Shown here piece by piece: positions 1 through 7,856 of a stretch of DNA of 64,000 bases. The notes under the pieces were generated by a model. The model searched no databases and was not told where the DNA came from. It saw only the letters and a list, made by a program, of their open reading frames with translations. This stretch comes from Sagittula marina (GTDB lineage Bacteria > Pseudomonadota > Alphaproteobacteria > Rhodobacterales > Rhodobacteraceae): positions 124,001 to 188,000 of the forward strand of contig NZ_JACIEJ010000008.1 of the NCBI RefSeq assembly GCF_014196795.1. The letters run 5' to 3'. The position numbers and the translations under genes were made by a program. Each line of letters opens with the position of its first letter. Positions within the stretch are counted from its first letter, which is position 1.

Positions 1-603
1 ACCGAGGTCGACAAGAACAAGGGTCTCTTTCACTTCGGCACGCATCTGCGGACCGGGGATCTGGGGCGTCTGGATGCGGATGGTTACCTCTGGATCACCG
101 GACGTGCCAAGGACCTGATCATTCGCGGCGGCCACAACATCGACCCCGCCGAGATCGAAGAGGCGTTGCTGACCCATCCGGCGGTCTGCTTTGCCGGTGC
201 GATCGGTCAACCGGACGCGCATTCCGGCGAACTGCCCTGTGCCTTTGTCGAGCTGGTGGACGGTGCGACCGTGACCGAGGCGGAGCTTCTGGAATACGCC
301 AAGGTCCATGTTCACGAACGCGCGGCGCAGCCAAAGCACATGACGATCCTCGACGAACTGCCAAAGACCGCTGTGGGCAAGGTGTTCAAGCCCGACCTGC
401 GCAAACATGCGATCACGCGGGTTTACAATGCGGCGTTGCAGGCGGCGGAGTGCCCCGCGCGGGTGGTCTCGGTTGTGGACGACAAGTCTCGTGGGTTGGT
501 GGCGCAATTGAAGCCGAATGGCGCCTCTGAACACGATGTCGGGCGCGTGCTGGGTGACTTCACCCGTCCATGGGAGTGGGCAGAGGAAAAGGCGACTGCC
601 TGA
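1..603 (+). CDS. Acyl-CoA synthetase (AMP-binding), C-terminal part
   Basis: The gene enters from the left edge in frame 1 and ends at TGA 601-603, so only the last 200 residues are visible. They match the C-terminal lid of the ANL superfamily, which activates a carboxylate to acyl-AMP and then acyl-CoA. Visible are a TGDLGRLDADGYL-like hinge approach, the GRAKDLIIRGGHNIDPAEIE hinge/lid motif near visible residues 35-55, and the lysine motif PKTAVGKVFK, which carries the adenylation lysine. The substrate cannot be told from this half. The lid does not look like the DmdB type (methylmercaptopropionate-CoA ligase), and a medium- or long-chain acid ligase is more likely. It converges on a metallo-hydrolase/acyl-CoA dehydrogenase pair, which suggests a shared acid-degradation theme. 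Confidence 0.85.
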   Translation, partial: TEVDKNKGLFHFGTHLRTGDLGRLDADGYLWITGRAKDLIIRGGHNIDPAEIEEALLTHPAVCFAGAIGQPDAHSGELPCAFVELVDGATVTEAELLEYAKVHVHERAAQPKHMTILDELPKTAVGKVFKPDLRKHAITRVYNAALQAAECPARVVSVVDDKSRGLVAQLKPNGASEHDVGRVLGDFTRPWEWAEEKATA

Positions 604-614
604 GAATATTCGCC

Positions 615-657
615 TGCGTCTGCCAGCGACCCGCTTGGGGCATCGCTGGCAGACGCA
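615..657. terminator. Perfect 15-bp hairpin between convergent genes
   Basis: Arms 615-629 and 643-657 are exact inverted repeats (core GCGTCTGCCAGCGA) with a 13-nt loop. The hairpin lies between the stop codons of the acyl-CoA synthetase (+) and the metallo-hydrolase (-), where a bidirectional terminator would be expected. No clear T-run follows on either strand, so terminator function is inferred from position only. Confidence 0.45.
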
Positions 658-704
658 AGATTACGCTTCGCCTTCAAGGCGTTTGCAAGCCACGCGGGCA
701 GGGG

Positions 705-1745
705 TCAGTCAGGACAGCGGAAACGCCAGGCACCATCGGCGCAGATCTCACGCGTGGCGCGGCCTTCGTGCCAAAGGTGCAGGCAGTGCGCCATCGCTTC
801 GACCAGTGCGAGGCCATATTCGTCGGGGCGGATACGGCGCTTGAACAGCGCATGAAAACACTCTGCGGCCGTGGCAGGCGTGGTCAGATGCGCTTCGAGC
901 CGGCTCAGAGCGCTGTGGTGATTGTCGATCATCTGCTTCAGGCGTGCCGGCAATCCGGTAAACGGCAGTTTGTGACCGCCAAGCACAAGGTGATCCTCGC
1001 GCGCCATCGGTTGAAAGCGCTTGCAGGTTTCCAGCCAGTCGGCGACCGGATCGGCCTCCGGCTCCGTGGCATAAACTCCAAGATTGGGAGAGATCGAGGG
1101 CAGCACCTGATCCCCTGCAACGATCAGCATGTCGTCGCGTGACCACAGCGTCAGATGTTCCGGCGCGTGGCCACCGCCGCTGTGCACGTCCCATGTCCGA
1201 CCGCCAGCCACAAACGTATCCCCCTGCGCCAACCGCTTGTGGCCGTAGGGCATGGGGTGAACCGTGGCACGGAACATGTAAGGCGGCTCGGTCATGCGCT
1301 CGGCGATCACGTCCTCCGCCATGCCTGCGGCGCGCCAATAGGCGACAATTTCCGGGGCAGGCGTGTCATGTGGGTCCTGCTGCAACATCCGTGCCAGCAA
1401 CCATGCGGTGCGCGACGCCACAACCTGCGCGCCGTTCTCGTAAAACCACCCGGCGAGTCCCACATGGTCGGGATGGTGATGCGTGACCAGCACGCGGTTG
1501 ATCGGCTTGCCGCCCAGCGGGCCGGCACGAAGGGTCTCCCAGATCTCGCGAGAGTGATCTGACGCCATGCCGGTGTCGACCACGGTCCAGCCGTCGCCGT
1601 CATCCAGCGCGTAGACATTCACATGGTCGAGCTTCAGCGGCAGCGGCAGCCGCATCCAGAGCACGCCGTCCGCCACTTCGACCGCCGCACCGTGTTCGGG
1701 GGGCGTGTCGAAGGGCGTGCGGATCGGGTGGAGGCTACCGTCCAT
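705..1745 (-). CDS. MBL-fold metallo-hydrolase
   Basis: A 346-residue protein of the metallo-beta-lactamase fold. The metal motif HHHPDH (about residues 89-94) is intact. Further ligands are visible in GGHAPEH, in the Asp of VAGDQVLPS and in a late GGHKLPF, as in glyoxalase II-like hydrolases that use two metal ions to split esters or thioesters. The extra C-terminal 100 residues are typical of the longer family members found next to acyl-CoA dehydrogenases. The ATG at 1745 overlaps the stop of the dehydrogenase gene (TGATG), so the two are probably co-translated; a GTG one codon upstream is an alternative start. A thioesterase-like role in acyl-CoA turnover is an inference from context. Confidence 0.85.
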   Translation of the reverse strand: MDGSLHPIRTPFDTPPEHGAAVEVADGVLWMRLPLPLKLDHVNVYALDDGDGWTVVDTGMASDHSREIWETLRAGPLGGKPINRVLVTHHHPDHVGLAGWFYENGAQVVASRTAWLLARMLQQDPHDTPAPEIVAYWRAAGMAEDVIAERMTEPPYMFRATVHPMPYGHKRLAQGDTFVAGGRTWDVHSGGGHAPEHLTLWSRDDMLIVAGDQVLPSISPNLGVYATEPEADPVADWLETCKRFQPMAREDHLVLGGHKLPFTGLPARLKQMIDNHHSALSRLEAHLTTPATAAECFHALFKRRIRPDEYGLALVEAMAHCLHLWHEGRATREICADGAWRFRCPD

Positions 1746-3433
1746 CACGCGGCGAAGTCTTCGGCTGCAGGCAAATCACTTGCACGGGCCTGCGCGCACA
1801 GGCCGGAATGTTCCGGCAGCAGGCGCGTGATGTAGAACCGGGCCAGCCGTTCAACGGCACCGCCGCGTTCGGCGCAGGCCACGCGCAGGTGCGCGTCCGC
1901 CCCCAGCACGCGGGCAAAGGCGCGCAAATAGGGCACCGCCCCGCCAAAGCGGTCCGCCATGTCGCGGGCCAAGAGGTCCTCGGTGGTTTCGCGCAGGGTT
2001 TCCGTCGCCTGCCAGACGGCTTCGGCCAGATCTGGCATGTGTTCTTTGCCCGCTTCGGCGTGGGTTTCGATTTCGTCGAGCAGGGAAAAGACCGCCTCGC
2101 CGCCGTCCATCAGCTTGCGGCCCACCAGATCCATCGCCTGAATGCCGTTGGTGCCCTCGTAGATCGACGTGACCCGCACATCGCGCATGTATTGAGCGGC
2201 GCCGGTTTCCTCGACGTAGCCCATGCCGCCATGCACCTGCACCCCCTTGGAGGCCACGTCGATGCCGGTGTCGGTGCCGAACGCCTTGGCGATGGGGGTC
2301 AATACCCCGGCGCGCGCTTTCCATGCGGCGTCGCCTGTGGCACGTCCCATGTCCAGCGCCACGGCCAGCGCCAAGGCAATGGCCCGCGCGGCGAAAGTGT
2401 CGGCCTTCATCTCTGCCAGCATCCGGCGCACATCGGCATGGCCAAGGATCGTCCCGGTGTCAGAGCGCCCCTGCTTGCGGTCATTGGCATAGGCCAGCGC
2501 GTGCTGATACGCGCCTTCGGCCACGCCGACGCCTTGCACGCCGACGCCAAGACGCGCGTTGTTCATCATGGTGAACATGGCGCGCATTCCGTCGTTGGGT
2601 TCGCCCACGATCCAGCCCTTTGCGCCCTCGTAGCTCATGACGCAGGTGGGGGAGCCGTGCAGCCCCATCTTGTGCTCCAGCGACACCACGCGCAGATCGT
2701 TGCGCTGGCCCGGCTCGCCTGTCTCGTCCGGGATGAACTTTGGCACGATAAACAGCGAAATGCCTTTCGTGCCCGGCACCGCATCGGGCAGGCGCGCCAA
2801 CACCAGATGGCAGACGTTGCCGGTGAAATCGTTGTCGCCCCACGAGATGTAGATCTTCTGACCGGTGATGGCATAGCTGCCATCGTCGAGCGGCTCCGCC
2901 TTGGTGGTCAGCGCGCCCACGTCGGAACCTGCCTGCGGTTCGGTCAGGTTCATGGTGCCCTGCCATTCGCCGGTGACCAGCTTGGGGAGGTATATCTCCT
3001 TCAGCGCGTCAGAGGCGTGGTGCTCCAGCGCTTCGATCTGGCCCTGGCTCATCAGCGGGTTCAGTTGCAGCGCAAGGCAGGCCCCCGACATCATGTCGTT
3101 GACGCAGGTGGTGACCACCATCGGCAGGCCCATGCCACCATGCGCGGGGTCCGCCGAAGACGCGATCCATCCGCCCTCGGCGATGGCCTTGTACCCCTCG
3201 GCAAACCCCTTGGAAGTCCGCACCACACCGTTTTCCAGCACCGCCGGATCGGTGTCGCCGTTGCGTTGCAGAGGTGCCATGACCTCCTCACACATCTTTG
3301 CGGCCTCGCCCAGAACAGCTTCTACGGTCTCGAGCGAGGCTTCTTCGAAAAGCGTCGTCTCGGCGACCCGGTCGTAACCGACCACATGTTTCAGAATGCG
3401 GGAAAAATCACCCAATGGTGCGCGATAAGTCAT
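1745..3433 (-). CDS. Acyl-CoA dehydrogenase, long DmdC-like type
   Basis: A 562-residue FAD flavoenzyme expected to introduce a 2,3-double bond into an acyl-CoA. Visible family features are the substrate/FAD loop MNLTEPQAGSDVG, the second loop EHKMGLHGSPTC, the QVHGGMGYVEETG segment and the YEGTNGIQAMDL segment that contains the catalytic-base region, followed by an extra C-terminal helical domain of about 120 residues. This length and architecture match DmdC (3-methylmercaptopropionyl-CoA dehydrogenase) and its paralogues in roseobacters. Without the rest of a dmd locus the methylmercaptopropionate assignment stays open. I chose the ATG at 3433 because GGAGGAG precedes it at good spacing; an upstream in-frame ATG lacks a site. 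It leads an operon with the MBL hydrolase. Confidence 0.85.
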   Translation of the reverse strand: MTYRAPLGDFSRILKHVVGYDRVAETTLFEEASLETVEAVLGEAAKMCEEVMAPLQRNGDTDPAVLENGVVRTSKGFAEGYKAIAEGGWIASSADPAHGGMGLPMVVTTCVNDMMSGACLALQLNPLMSQGQIEALEHHASDALKEIYLPKLVTGEWQGTMNLTEPQAGSDVGALTTKAEPLDDGSYAITGQKIYISWGDNDFTGNVCHLVLARLPDAVPGTKGISLFIVPKFIPDETGEPGQRNDLRVVSLEHKMGLHGSPTCVMSYEGAKGWIVGEPNDGMRAMFTMMNNARLGVGVQGVGVAEGAYQHALAYANDRKQGRSDTGTILGHADVRRMLAEMKADTFAARAIALALAVALDMGRATGDAAWKARAGVLTPIAKAFGTDTGIDVASKGVQVHGGMGYVEETGAAQYMRDVRVTSIYEGTNGIQAMDLVGRKLMDGGEAVFSLLDEIETHAEAGKEHMPDLAEAVWQATETLRETTEDLLARDMADRFGGAVPYLRAFARVLGADAHLRVACAERGGAVERLARFYITRLLPEHSGLCAQARASDLPAAEDFAA

Positions 3434-3565
3434 CAAAATACTCCTCCGGCTTGGCAAGCCCACCACGACCTAGTAGCAAGCGGCCCGTTAGAACAAGCGT
3501 ATGCACGCAGCGGGGCGCGTCCACAGGAACGCCACGTCACGGGCAGACACCCACGGGATCGACGC

Positions 3566-4501
3566 ATGACACAGCAGTTTTCGCCAACTTCCGACGGACT
3601 GGCCCGTGCCGCAGAAATGCTGCGTGCGGGCAAATTGGTCGCCTTCCCGACAGAGACAGTCTACGGCCTTGGCGCCGATGCGCGCAACGATCAGGCGGTG
3701 GCCGCGATCTTTGGGGCCAAGCAGCGACCGTCGTTCAACCCCTTGATTGTACACGTCTCCAGCGTCGAAGCGGCAAAGGAGCTGGTGGTCTGGTCCGAGC
3801 AGGCTGACGCGCTGGCAGAGGCCTACTGGCCCGGTCCGCTGACGCTTGTGCTGCCTTTGCGTGAGGGGGCTGGCGTGTCGCGTCTGGTGACGGCCGGGCT
3901 GGACACGCTGGCGGTGCGGATGCCCGCCGCGCCCATTGCGCGCGACCTGCTGTCGCAGGCGGCGATTCCCGTGGCCGCGCCCTCGGCCAACCGGTCTGGA
4001 CAGATCAGCCCGACCCGCGCAACGCATGTGCTCGACAGCCTCGACGGGCGCATTGACGGCCTTGTGATGGGCGGGGCCTGCGATGTCGGGCTGGAATCGA
4101 CGATCCTTGGTCTGACGGGGCGGCCAACCCTGCTGCGGCCCGGCGGCATCACGCGCGAAGCGCTGGCCCACGTGCTGGGTGGCGGTGTGGCAGAGCGTCA
4201 CGCCACCGAAGGCATCACCGCCCCCGGCCAGATCCGCTCGCATTACGCGCCGAATGCCGAGGTCCGCCTGAACGCGGTGGATTTCGTGGACGGCGAAGCC
4301 CGGCTGGGCTTTGGGGCAACGGACTGCGATCTGAACCTGTCAGAGGCCGAAAACCTGACCGAAGCGGCGGCGAACCTGTTTGAATACCTTCACCGTCTGG
4401 ACGCCACCGGAGCAGAGCGCATTGCCGTTTCTCCGATCCCGCATCTGGGCTTGGGCGTTGCTATCAACGACCGCCTCAGTCGCGCGGCGGCGGATCGGTA
4501 A
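3566..4501 (+). CDS. L-threonylcarbamoyladenylate synthase (Sua5/YwlC type)
   Basis: A 311-residue protein with an N-terminal YrdC domain (about 10-200: FPTETVYGLGADA, KQRPSFNPLIVHV, PSANRSGQISPT) and a C-terminal Sua5 domain. The linker APGQIRSHYAPNA joins them. It makes threonylcarbamoyl-AMP from threonine, bicarbonate and ATP, the first step of the universal t6A37 tRNA modification, in the cytoplasm. The length fits full Sua5 rather than the short TsaC. The ATG at 3566 begins MTQQF and directly precedes the domain. The long open frame upstream is antisense to the dehydrogenase gene and is not part of this gene. It lies upstream of fmt, another tRNA-related gene. Confidence 0.9.
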   Translation: MTQQFSPTSDGLARAAEMLRAGKLVAFPTETVYGLGADARNDQAVAAIFGAKQRPSFNPLIVHVSSVEAAKELVVWSEQADALAEAYWPGPLTLVLPLREGAGVSRLVTAGLDTLAVRMPAAPIARDLLSQAAIPVAAPSANRSGQISPTRATHVLDSLDGRIDGLVMGGACDVGLESTILGLTGRPTLLRPGGITREALAHVLGGGVAERHATEGITAPGQIRSHYAPNAEVRLNAVDFVDGEARLGFGATDCDLNLSEAENLTEAAANLFEYLHRLDATGAERIAVSPIPHLGLGVAINDRLSRAAADR

Positions 4502-4672
4502 AAGAGCGGCCGACATGGGCGTCTGCCGCCGCCGGAAGGCGCGGCGCACATCATCAATTCTGAAAGCGCCCGTCAAAGTCCGCACCTTGTTCCTTGTCGC
4601 GCGATACGGCAAGCAGGGCAGCGATATGCATGGCGGGAGGCAACCCGCTTTTCCACGATAAGGAGCAGGCGA

Positions 4673-5584
4673 ATGCGGTTGATTTTCATGGGCACTCCAG
4701 ACTTCTCGGTTCCGGTCCTGGACGCTCTGGTCGAAGCGGGCCATGACGTGGCCGCCGTCTATTGTCAGCCGCCGCGCCCCGCTGGACGGGGCAAGAAGGA
4801 AAGACCGACGCCGGTGCACGCCCGTGCCGAGGCATTGGGGCTGGAGGTGCGCCATCCCGTCTCTCTCAAGGGGACAGAGGCGCAACAGGACTTTGCCGCA
4901 CTCAACGCCGATGCGGCTGTCGTCGTGGCCTATGGCCTGATCTTGCCTCAGGCGATCCTTGATGCTCCGACGCATGGCTGCCTGAACATCCACGCCTCGC
5001 TGCTGCCGCGCTGGCGCGGGGCCGCCCCCATCCATCGCGCCATCATGGCGGGCGACGACATGACGGGCATTTGCATCATGCAGATGGAAGCCGGGCTGGA
5101 CACCGGCCCGGTGCTGCTGCGTCACGCCACGCCCATCGGCTCGGGCGAGACAACGGGCCAGCTGCATGACCGGCTCAGCCAGATCGGCGCGGCGGCCATC
5201 GTCGAAGCTTTGGACAAGCTGCCCGACCTGTGTCCCGTGCCGCAGCCTGACGCAGGACTGACCTATGCCAGCAAGATCGACAAGGCAGAGGCCGCCATTG
5301 ACTGGACCCGCCCGGCCTCCGACATCGTGCGCCAGATCAATGGCTTGTCTCCCTTTCCCGGGGCTTGGACGATGCTGGACGGGGCGCGGGTGAAACTGCT
5401 GGCAGCCGCAGAGGCACCGGGCACCGGCGCTGCGGGCGTCGCGTTGGACGACGCCTTGATGATCGCCTGCGGCGAGGGCGCGCTTCGGGTGCTGTCAGCG
5501 CAGCGCGCGGGTAAATCCGTTCAGGATGCAGCGACATTCCTGCGTGGCCAGACCGTTCCGGCAGGCACGGTCTTTGGCGGTTAA
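4673..5584 (+). CDS. fmt: Methionyl-tRNA formyltransferase
   Basis: A 303-residue enzyme that formylates Met-tRNA(fMet) from 10-formyl-tetrahydrofolate for translation initiation. Visible are [11 protein letters not shown] at the N-terminus, the active-site block [18 protein letters not shown] (Asn105, His107; SLLPRWRG signature) and the catalytic Asp143 in GLDTGPVLL, followed by the C-terminal tRNA-binding OB domain. Length is normal. The start is supported by AAGGAG 8 bases upstream. No peptide deformylase gene (def), a frequent partner, lies next to it here; the 171-nt gap to the Sua5 gene holds nothing I can call. Confidence 0.95.
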   Translation: MRLIFMGTPDFSVPVLDALVEAGHDVAAVYCQPPRPAGRGKKERPTPVHARAEALGLEVRHPVSLKGTEAQQDFAALNADAAVVVAYGLILPQAILDAPTHGCLNIHASLLPRWRGAAPIHRAIMAGDDMTGICIMQMEAGLDTGPVLLRHATPIGSGETTGQLHDRLSQIGAAAIVEALDKLPDLCPVPQPDAGLTYASKIDKAEAAIDWTRPASDIVRQINGLSPFPGAWTMLDGARVKLLAAAEAPGTGAAGVALDDALMIACGEGALRVLSAQRAGKSVQDAATFLRGQTVPAGTVFGG

Positions 5585-5636
5585 ACCTTGGCAGACTGCG
5601 CCTGCGCCCCCATACTCAGGGTCAAAGGAGACGCCC

Positions 5637-5900
5637 ATGTTCCCAGTCCTGACCGGCACCGTGGTGATTGCGGGTATCGTCGGTTACCTGTCTGAAAAGA
5701 CGGGCTTCACGCGCAACGGCGTCTTGGCCTCCATCATCATCTGCGTCGGCGGCGCCTTCCTGTTCTATTTCATGAAGATCATGTTCGGCATCGGCTTTCG
5801 CACGCCGGCATGGAACGCAATCGTGGCCTCTCTCGGGGCGCTGTTGCTGGTGCCTGCGTCTTATCGCCCAGTCTCAAGACGCAAGCGCCGGGGACGTTAG
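5637..5900 (+). CDS. Small membrane protein (87 aa)
   Basis: An 87-residue protein with three likely membrane segments (about residues 3-18, 28-50 and 60-76) and a basic C-terminal tail (SRRKRRGR). I do not recognise a family with certainty. The start ATG at 5637 has an AAAGGAG site 7 bases upstream, which excludes a longer in-frame version that would run back into fmt. It is followed after 4 nt by a second tiny membrane protein, so the pair is one transcription unit, probably continuing from fmt. Function unknown. Confidence 0.7.
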   Translation: MFPVLTGTVVIAGIVGYLSEKTGFTRNGVLASIIICVGGAFLFYFMKIMFGIGFRTPAWNAIVASLGALLLVPASYRPVSRRKRRGR

Positions 5901-5904
5901 AGCC

Positions 5905-6141
5905 ATGTCGATCCTTTTTCTTGTGATCATCGGGGCGGCGGCGGGGTTTATCGCAACGCGGTTGATGGGGATCGAGGCGGGCATCATCCCGACCATCTCC
6001 ATTGGCATCTGCGGCGCGCTTCTGGGCGGGCTGGTGTTGCGCTTCCTTTTGGTGCTGACGGGCGCTGCTGCGGGACTGGTGGGGGCTGTGCTTGGGGCCA
6101 TTCTGCTGCTCGCGCTCTGGCGCTGGGGCACGCGGCGCTAA
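5905..6141 (+). CDS. Small GlsB/YeaQ-like membrane protein (78 aa)
   Basis: A 78-residue, almost entirely hydrophobic protein rich in Gly and Ala, with three membrane helices joined by glycine-containing turns (FLVIIGAAAGFIATRLMG, then ICGALLGGLVL). This pattern resembles the GlsB/YeaQ/YmgE transglycosylase-associated small proteins, often linked to envelope stress, but the similarity is by composition and I cannot verify it. It starts 4 nt after the preceding small membrane-protein gene, which indicates coupled expression. Confidence 0.65.
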   Translation: MSILFLVIIGAAAGFIATRLMGIEAGIIPTISIGICGALLGGLVLRFLLVLTGAAAGLVGAVLGAILLLALWRWGTRR

Positions 6142-6241
6142 TCCCGGCCCTGTGCGGGCACGCACTGATCCTATGCGGTGACCGGGATTGGCCGGTGTCG
6201 CGCGCAGCCCTAGGTTCTCTTTCAACGAAAGGGAGGACCCT

Positions 6242-7225
6242 ATGGGCGAATTGCAAAACGGCGAATGGCACAGCGGCTGGTATGACACGAAATCCACGGG
6301 GGGCGAGTTTCAGCGCACCACCACCGGGTTTCGCAACTGGATCACCGCAGACGGCAGCGCAGGACCGTCCGGCGAGGGCGGCTTCAAGGCAGAGGCCGGG
6401 CGCTACCACCTTTACGTGTCTTACGCATGCCCGTGGGCGCATCGTGCGCTGATCTTCCGTGCCCTCAAGGGGTTGCGCGACCTGATCACCGTCGATGTGG
6501 TGCACCCCGATATGCTGGACGATGGCTGGACACTTCACGCGACCTTTTCCGGGGCAACGGGCGACACGCTTTACGGCAAGGAATTCCTGCGTGACATTTA
6601 CACCAAGGCTGACCCGCAGGCCTCGGGCAAGGTGACGGTGCCGATCCTGTGGGACAAGCAGCGTGAGACCATCGTCTCCAACGAATCCTCCGAGATCATC
6701 CGCATGTTCAATTCGGCTTTTGACGGGATCACCGGCAACACCGACGATTACTGGCCCGAAGCCATGCGTGACGCGATCGAGCCGATCAATGACCGCATTT
6801 ACGACACGGTGAACAACGGTGTTTACAAGTCAGGTTTTGCCACGTCGCAGCGCGCCTATGACGCCGCCGTGCATCCCTTGTTCGACAGCCTCGACTGGAT
6901 CGAAGGCATTCTGGCCGAGAACCGCTATCTGATGGGAGACAGGCTGACCGAAGCGGACTGGCGTTTGTTTACCACGTTGATCCGTTTCGACATGGTCTAT
7001 CACGGTCATTTCAAATGCAATCGCGCGCGAATCGTGGATTACCCGAACCTGTGGGCGTACACGCGAGAGTTGTATCAGTGGCCGGGTGTGGCAGAAACCG
7101 TATTCATGGATCACATCGTCCGCCACTACCACTACAGCCACGAAACGGTGAACCCGAACCGTATCATACCCATCGGTCCGTCGCTAAATCTCGCCGAGCC
7201 TCACGGGCGCGACCACATGAAGTGA
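6242..7225 (+). CDS. Glutathionyl-hydroquinone reductase (Xi-class GST, YqjG/ECM4 type)
   Basis: A 327-residue protein of the Xi-class glutathione transferases, which reduce glutathionyl-hydroquinones back to hydroquinones using glutathione. The catalytic Cys63 lies in the diagnostic motif SYACPWAHR. The N-terminal thioredoxin-like part (to about 170) contains ESSEIIRMFN, and the helical C-terminal domain contains LTEADWRLFTTLIRFD. The start at 6242 follows GGGAGGACC; an upstream in-frame ATG has no such site. It ends 19 nt before the convergent response-regulator gene. Likely role: quinone detoxification or redox repair. Confidence 0.92.
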   Translation: MGELQNGEWHSGWYDTKSTGGEFQRTTTGFRNWITADGSAGPSGEGGFKAEAGRYHLYVSYACPWAHRALIFRALKGLRDLITVDVVHPDMLDDGWTLHATFSGATGDTLYGKEFLRDIYTKADPQASGKVTVPILWDKQRETIVSNESSEIIRMFNSAFDGITGNTDDYWPEAMRDAIEPINDRIYDTVNNGVYKSGFATSQRAYDAAVHPLFDSLDWIEGILAENRYLMGDRLTEADWRLFTTLIRFDMVYHGHFKCNRARIVDYPNLWAYTRELYQWPGVAETVFMDHIVRHYHYSHETVNPNRIIPIGPSLNLAEPHGRDHMK

Positions 7226-7244
7226 CGGCAAGGCGATGTATCAG

Positions 7245-7604
7245 TCAGGCGGCGGCGTAGTGTTCTGCGACCGCCGTCAGATCATCTGGTTTGGTGTCAC
7301 AGTGCAGATGCGCACAAGCATTTGGATACATGAGGAAAATGGACCCGTCGGAGAAAAAGTTCGACGCGGTCACGAACAGCAGGCGCGCATCTGGCTGCAA
7401 CACGCAGGCCAGATCGCTGATCCCCAGCGCCGCACGGTCCTGGATGACGATATCGAGAATAATCACATCAAAGCTGGCCTCTTCGAGAGCGCCGAACGCG
7501 TCGAATTCCGTTGCGGCGATTGTGACATCGGCGCCGCTCGCCACGAGGCTCGTCTGCCACAATTCGGCCAACTTCAGGTTGCTCTGAACGATGAGAATGC
7601 GCAC
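7245..7604 (-). CDS. Atypical stand-alone response regulator receiver domain
   Basis: A 119-residue single receiver domain. The phospho-acceptor Asp51 (DVIILDIVIQD), the switch Thr79 and Lys105-Pro106 are present. The acidic pair that normally follows beta-1 and binds Mg2+ is replaced by Gln7-Ser8 (ILIVQSN). Phosphorylation may therefore be weak or absent. No output domain follows. The likely start is a GTG at 7604, since no ATG with a ribosome site is in frame. It is a lone gene transcribed away from the lytic transglycosylase across an AT-rich gap; no kinase is adjacent. Function unknown. Confidence 0.75.
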   Translation of the reverse strand: MRILIVQSNLKLAELWQTSLVASGADVTIAATEFDAFGALEEASFDVIILDIVIQDRAALGISDLACVLQPDARLLFVTASNFFSDGSIFLMYPNACAHLHCDTKPDDLTAVAEHYAAA

Positions 7605-7856
7605 GATGCGTCCAATCGAAAAGGGAATGTTGCTAGGTCGAACCCGAGGTCCTTAGTACTTTTATAAATTTATTTTACAGATATGAACAAAGGGTTAACC
7701 TCACCTTCCGTAGCGTCGGCTAGACACCTTGTGTGTAAACCTGGCGACAACCCGCCGATGCCGATGCCGGTTTTTTGCCGCCACTCAAGGCGCGATCTGC
7801 TTGCCCGCTGGTACCCCTCTGCTAGGTTGCGCGCAAACATCGCGCGGGAGGATATC

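Noticed and set aside
1808-3565. Very long plus-strand frame running ahead of the Sua5 gene
   Set aside because: It is antisense to a clear acyl-CoA dehydrogenase gene, has His/Gln/Arg-rich composition and no domain; only the part from 3566 is coding.
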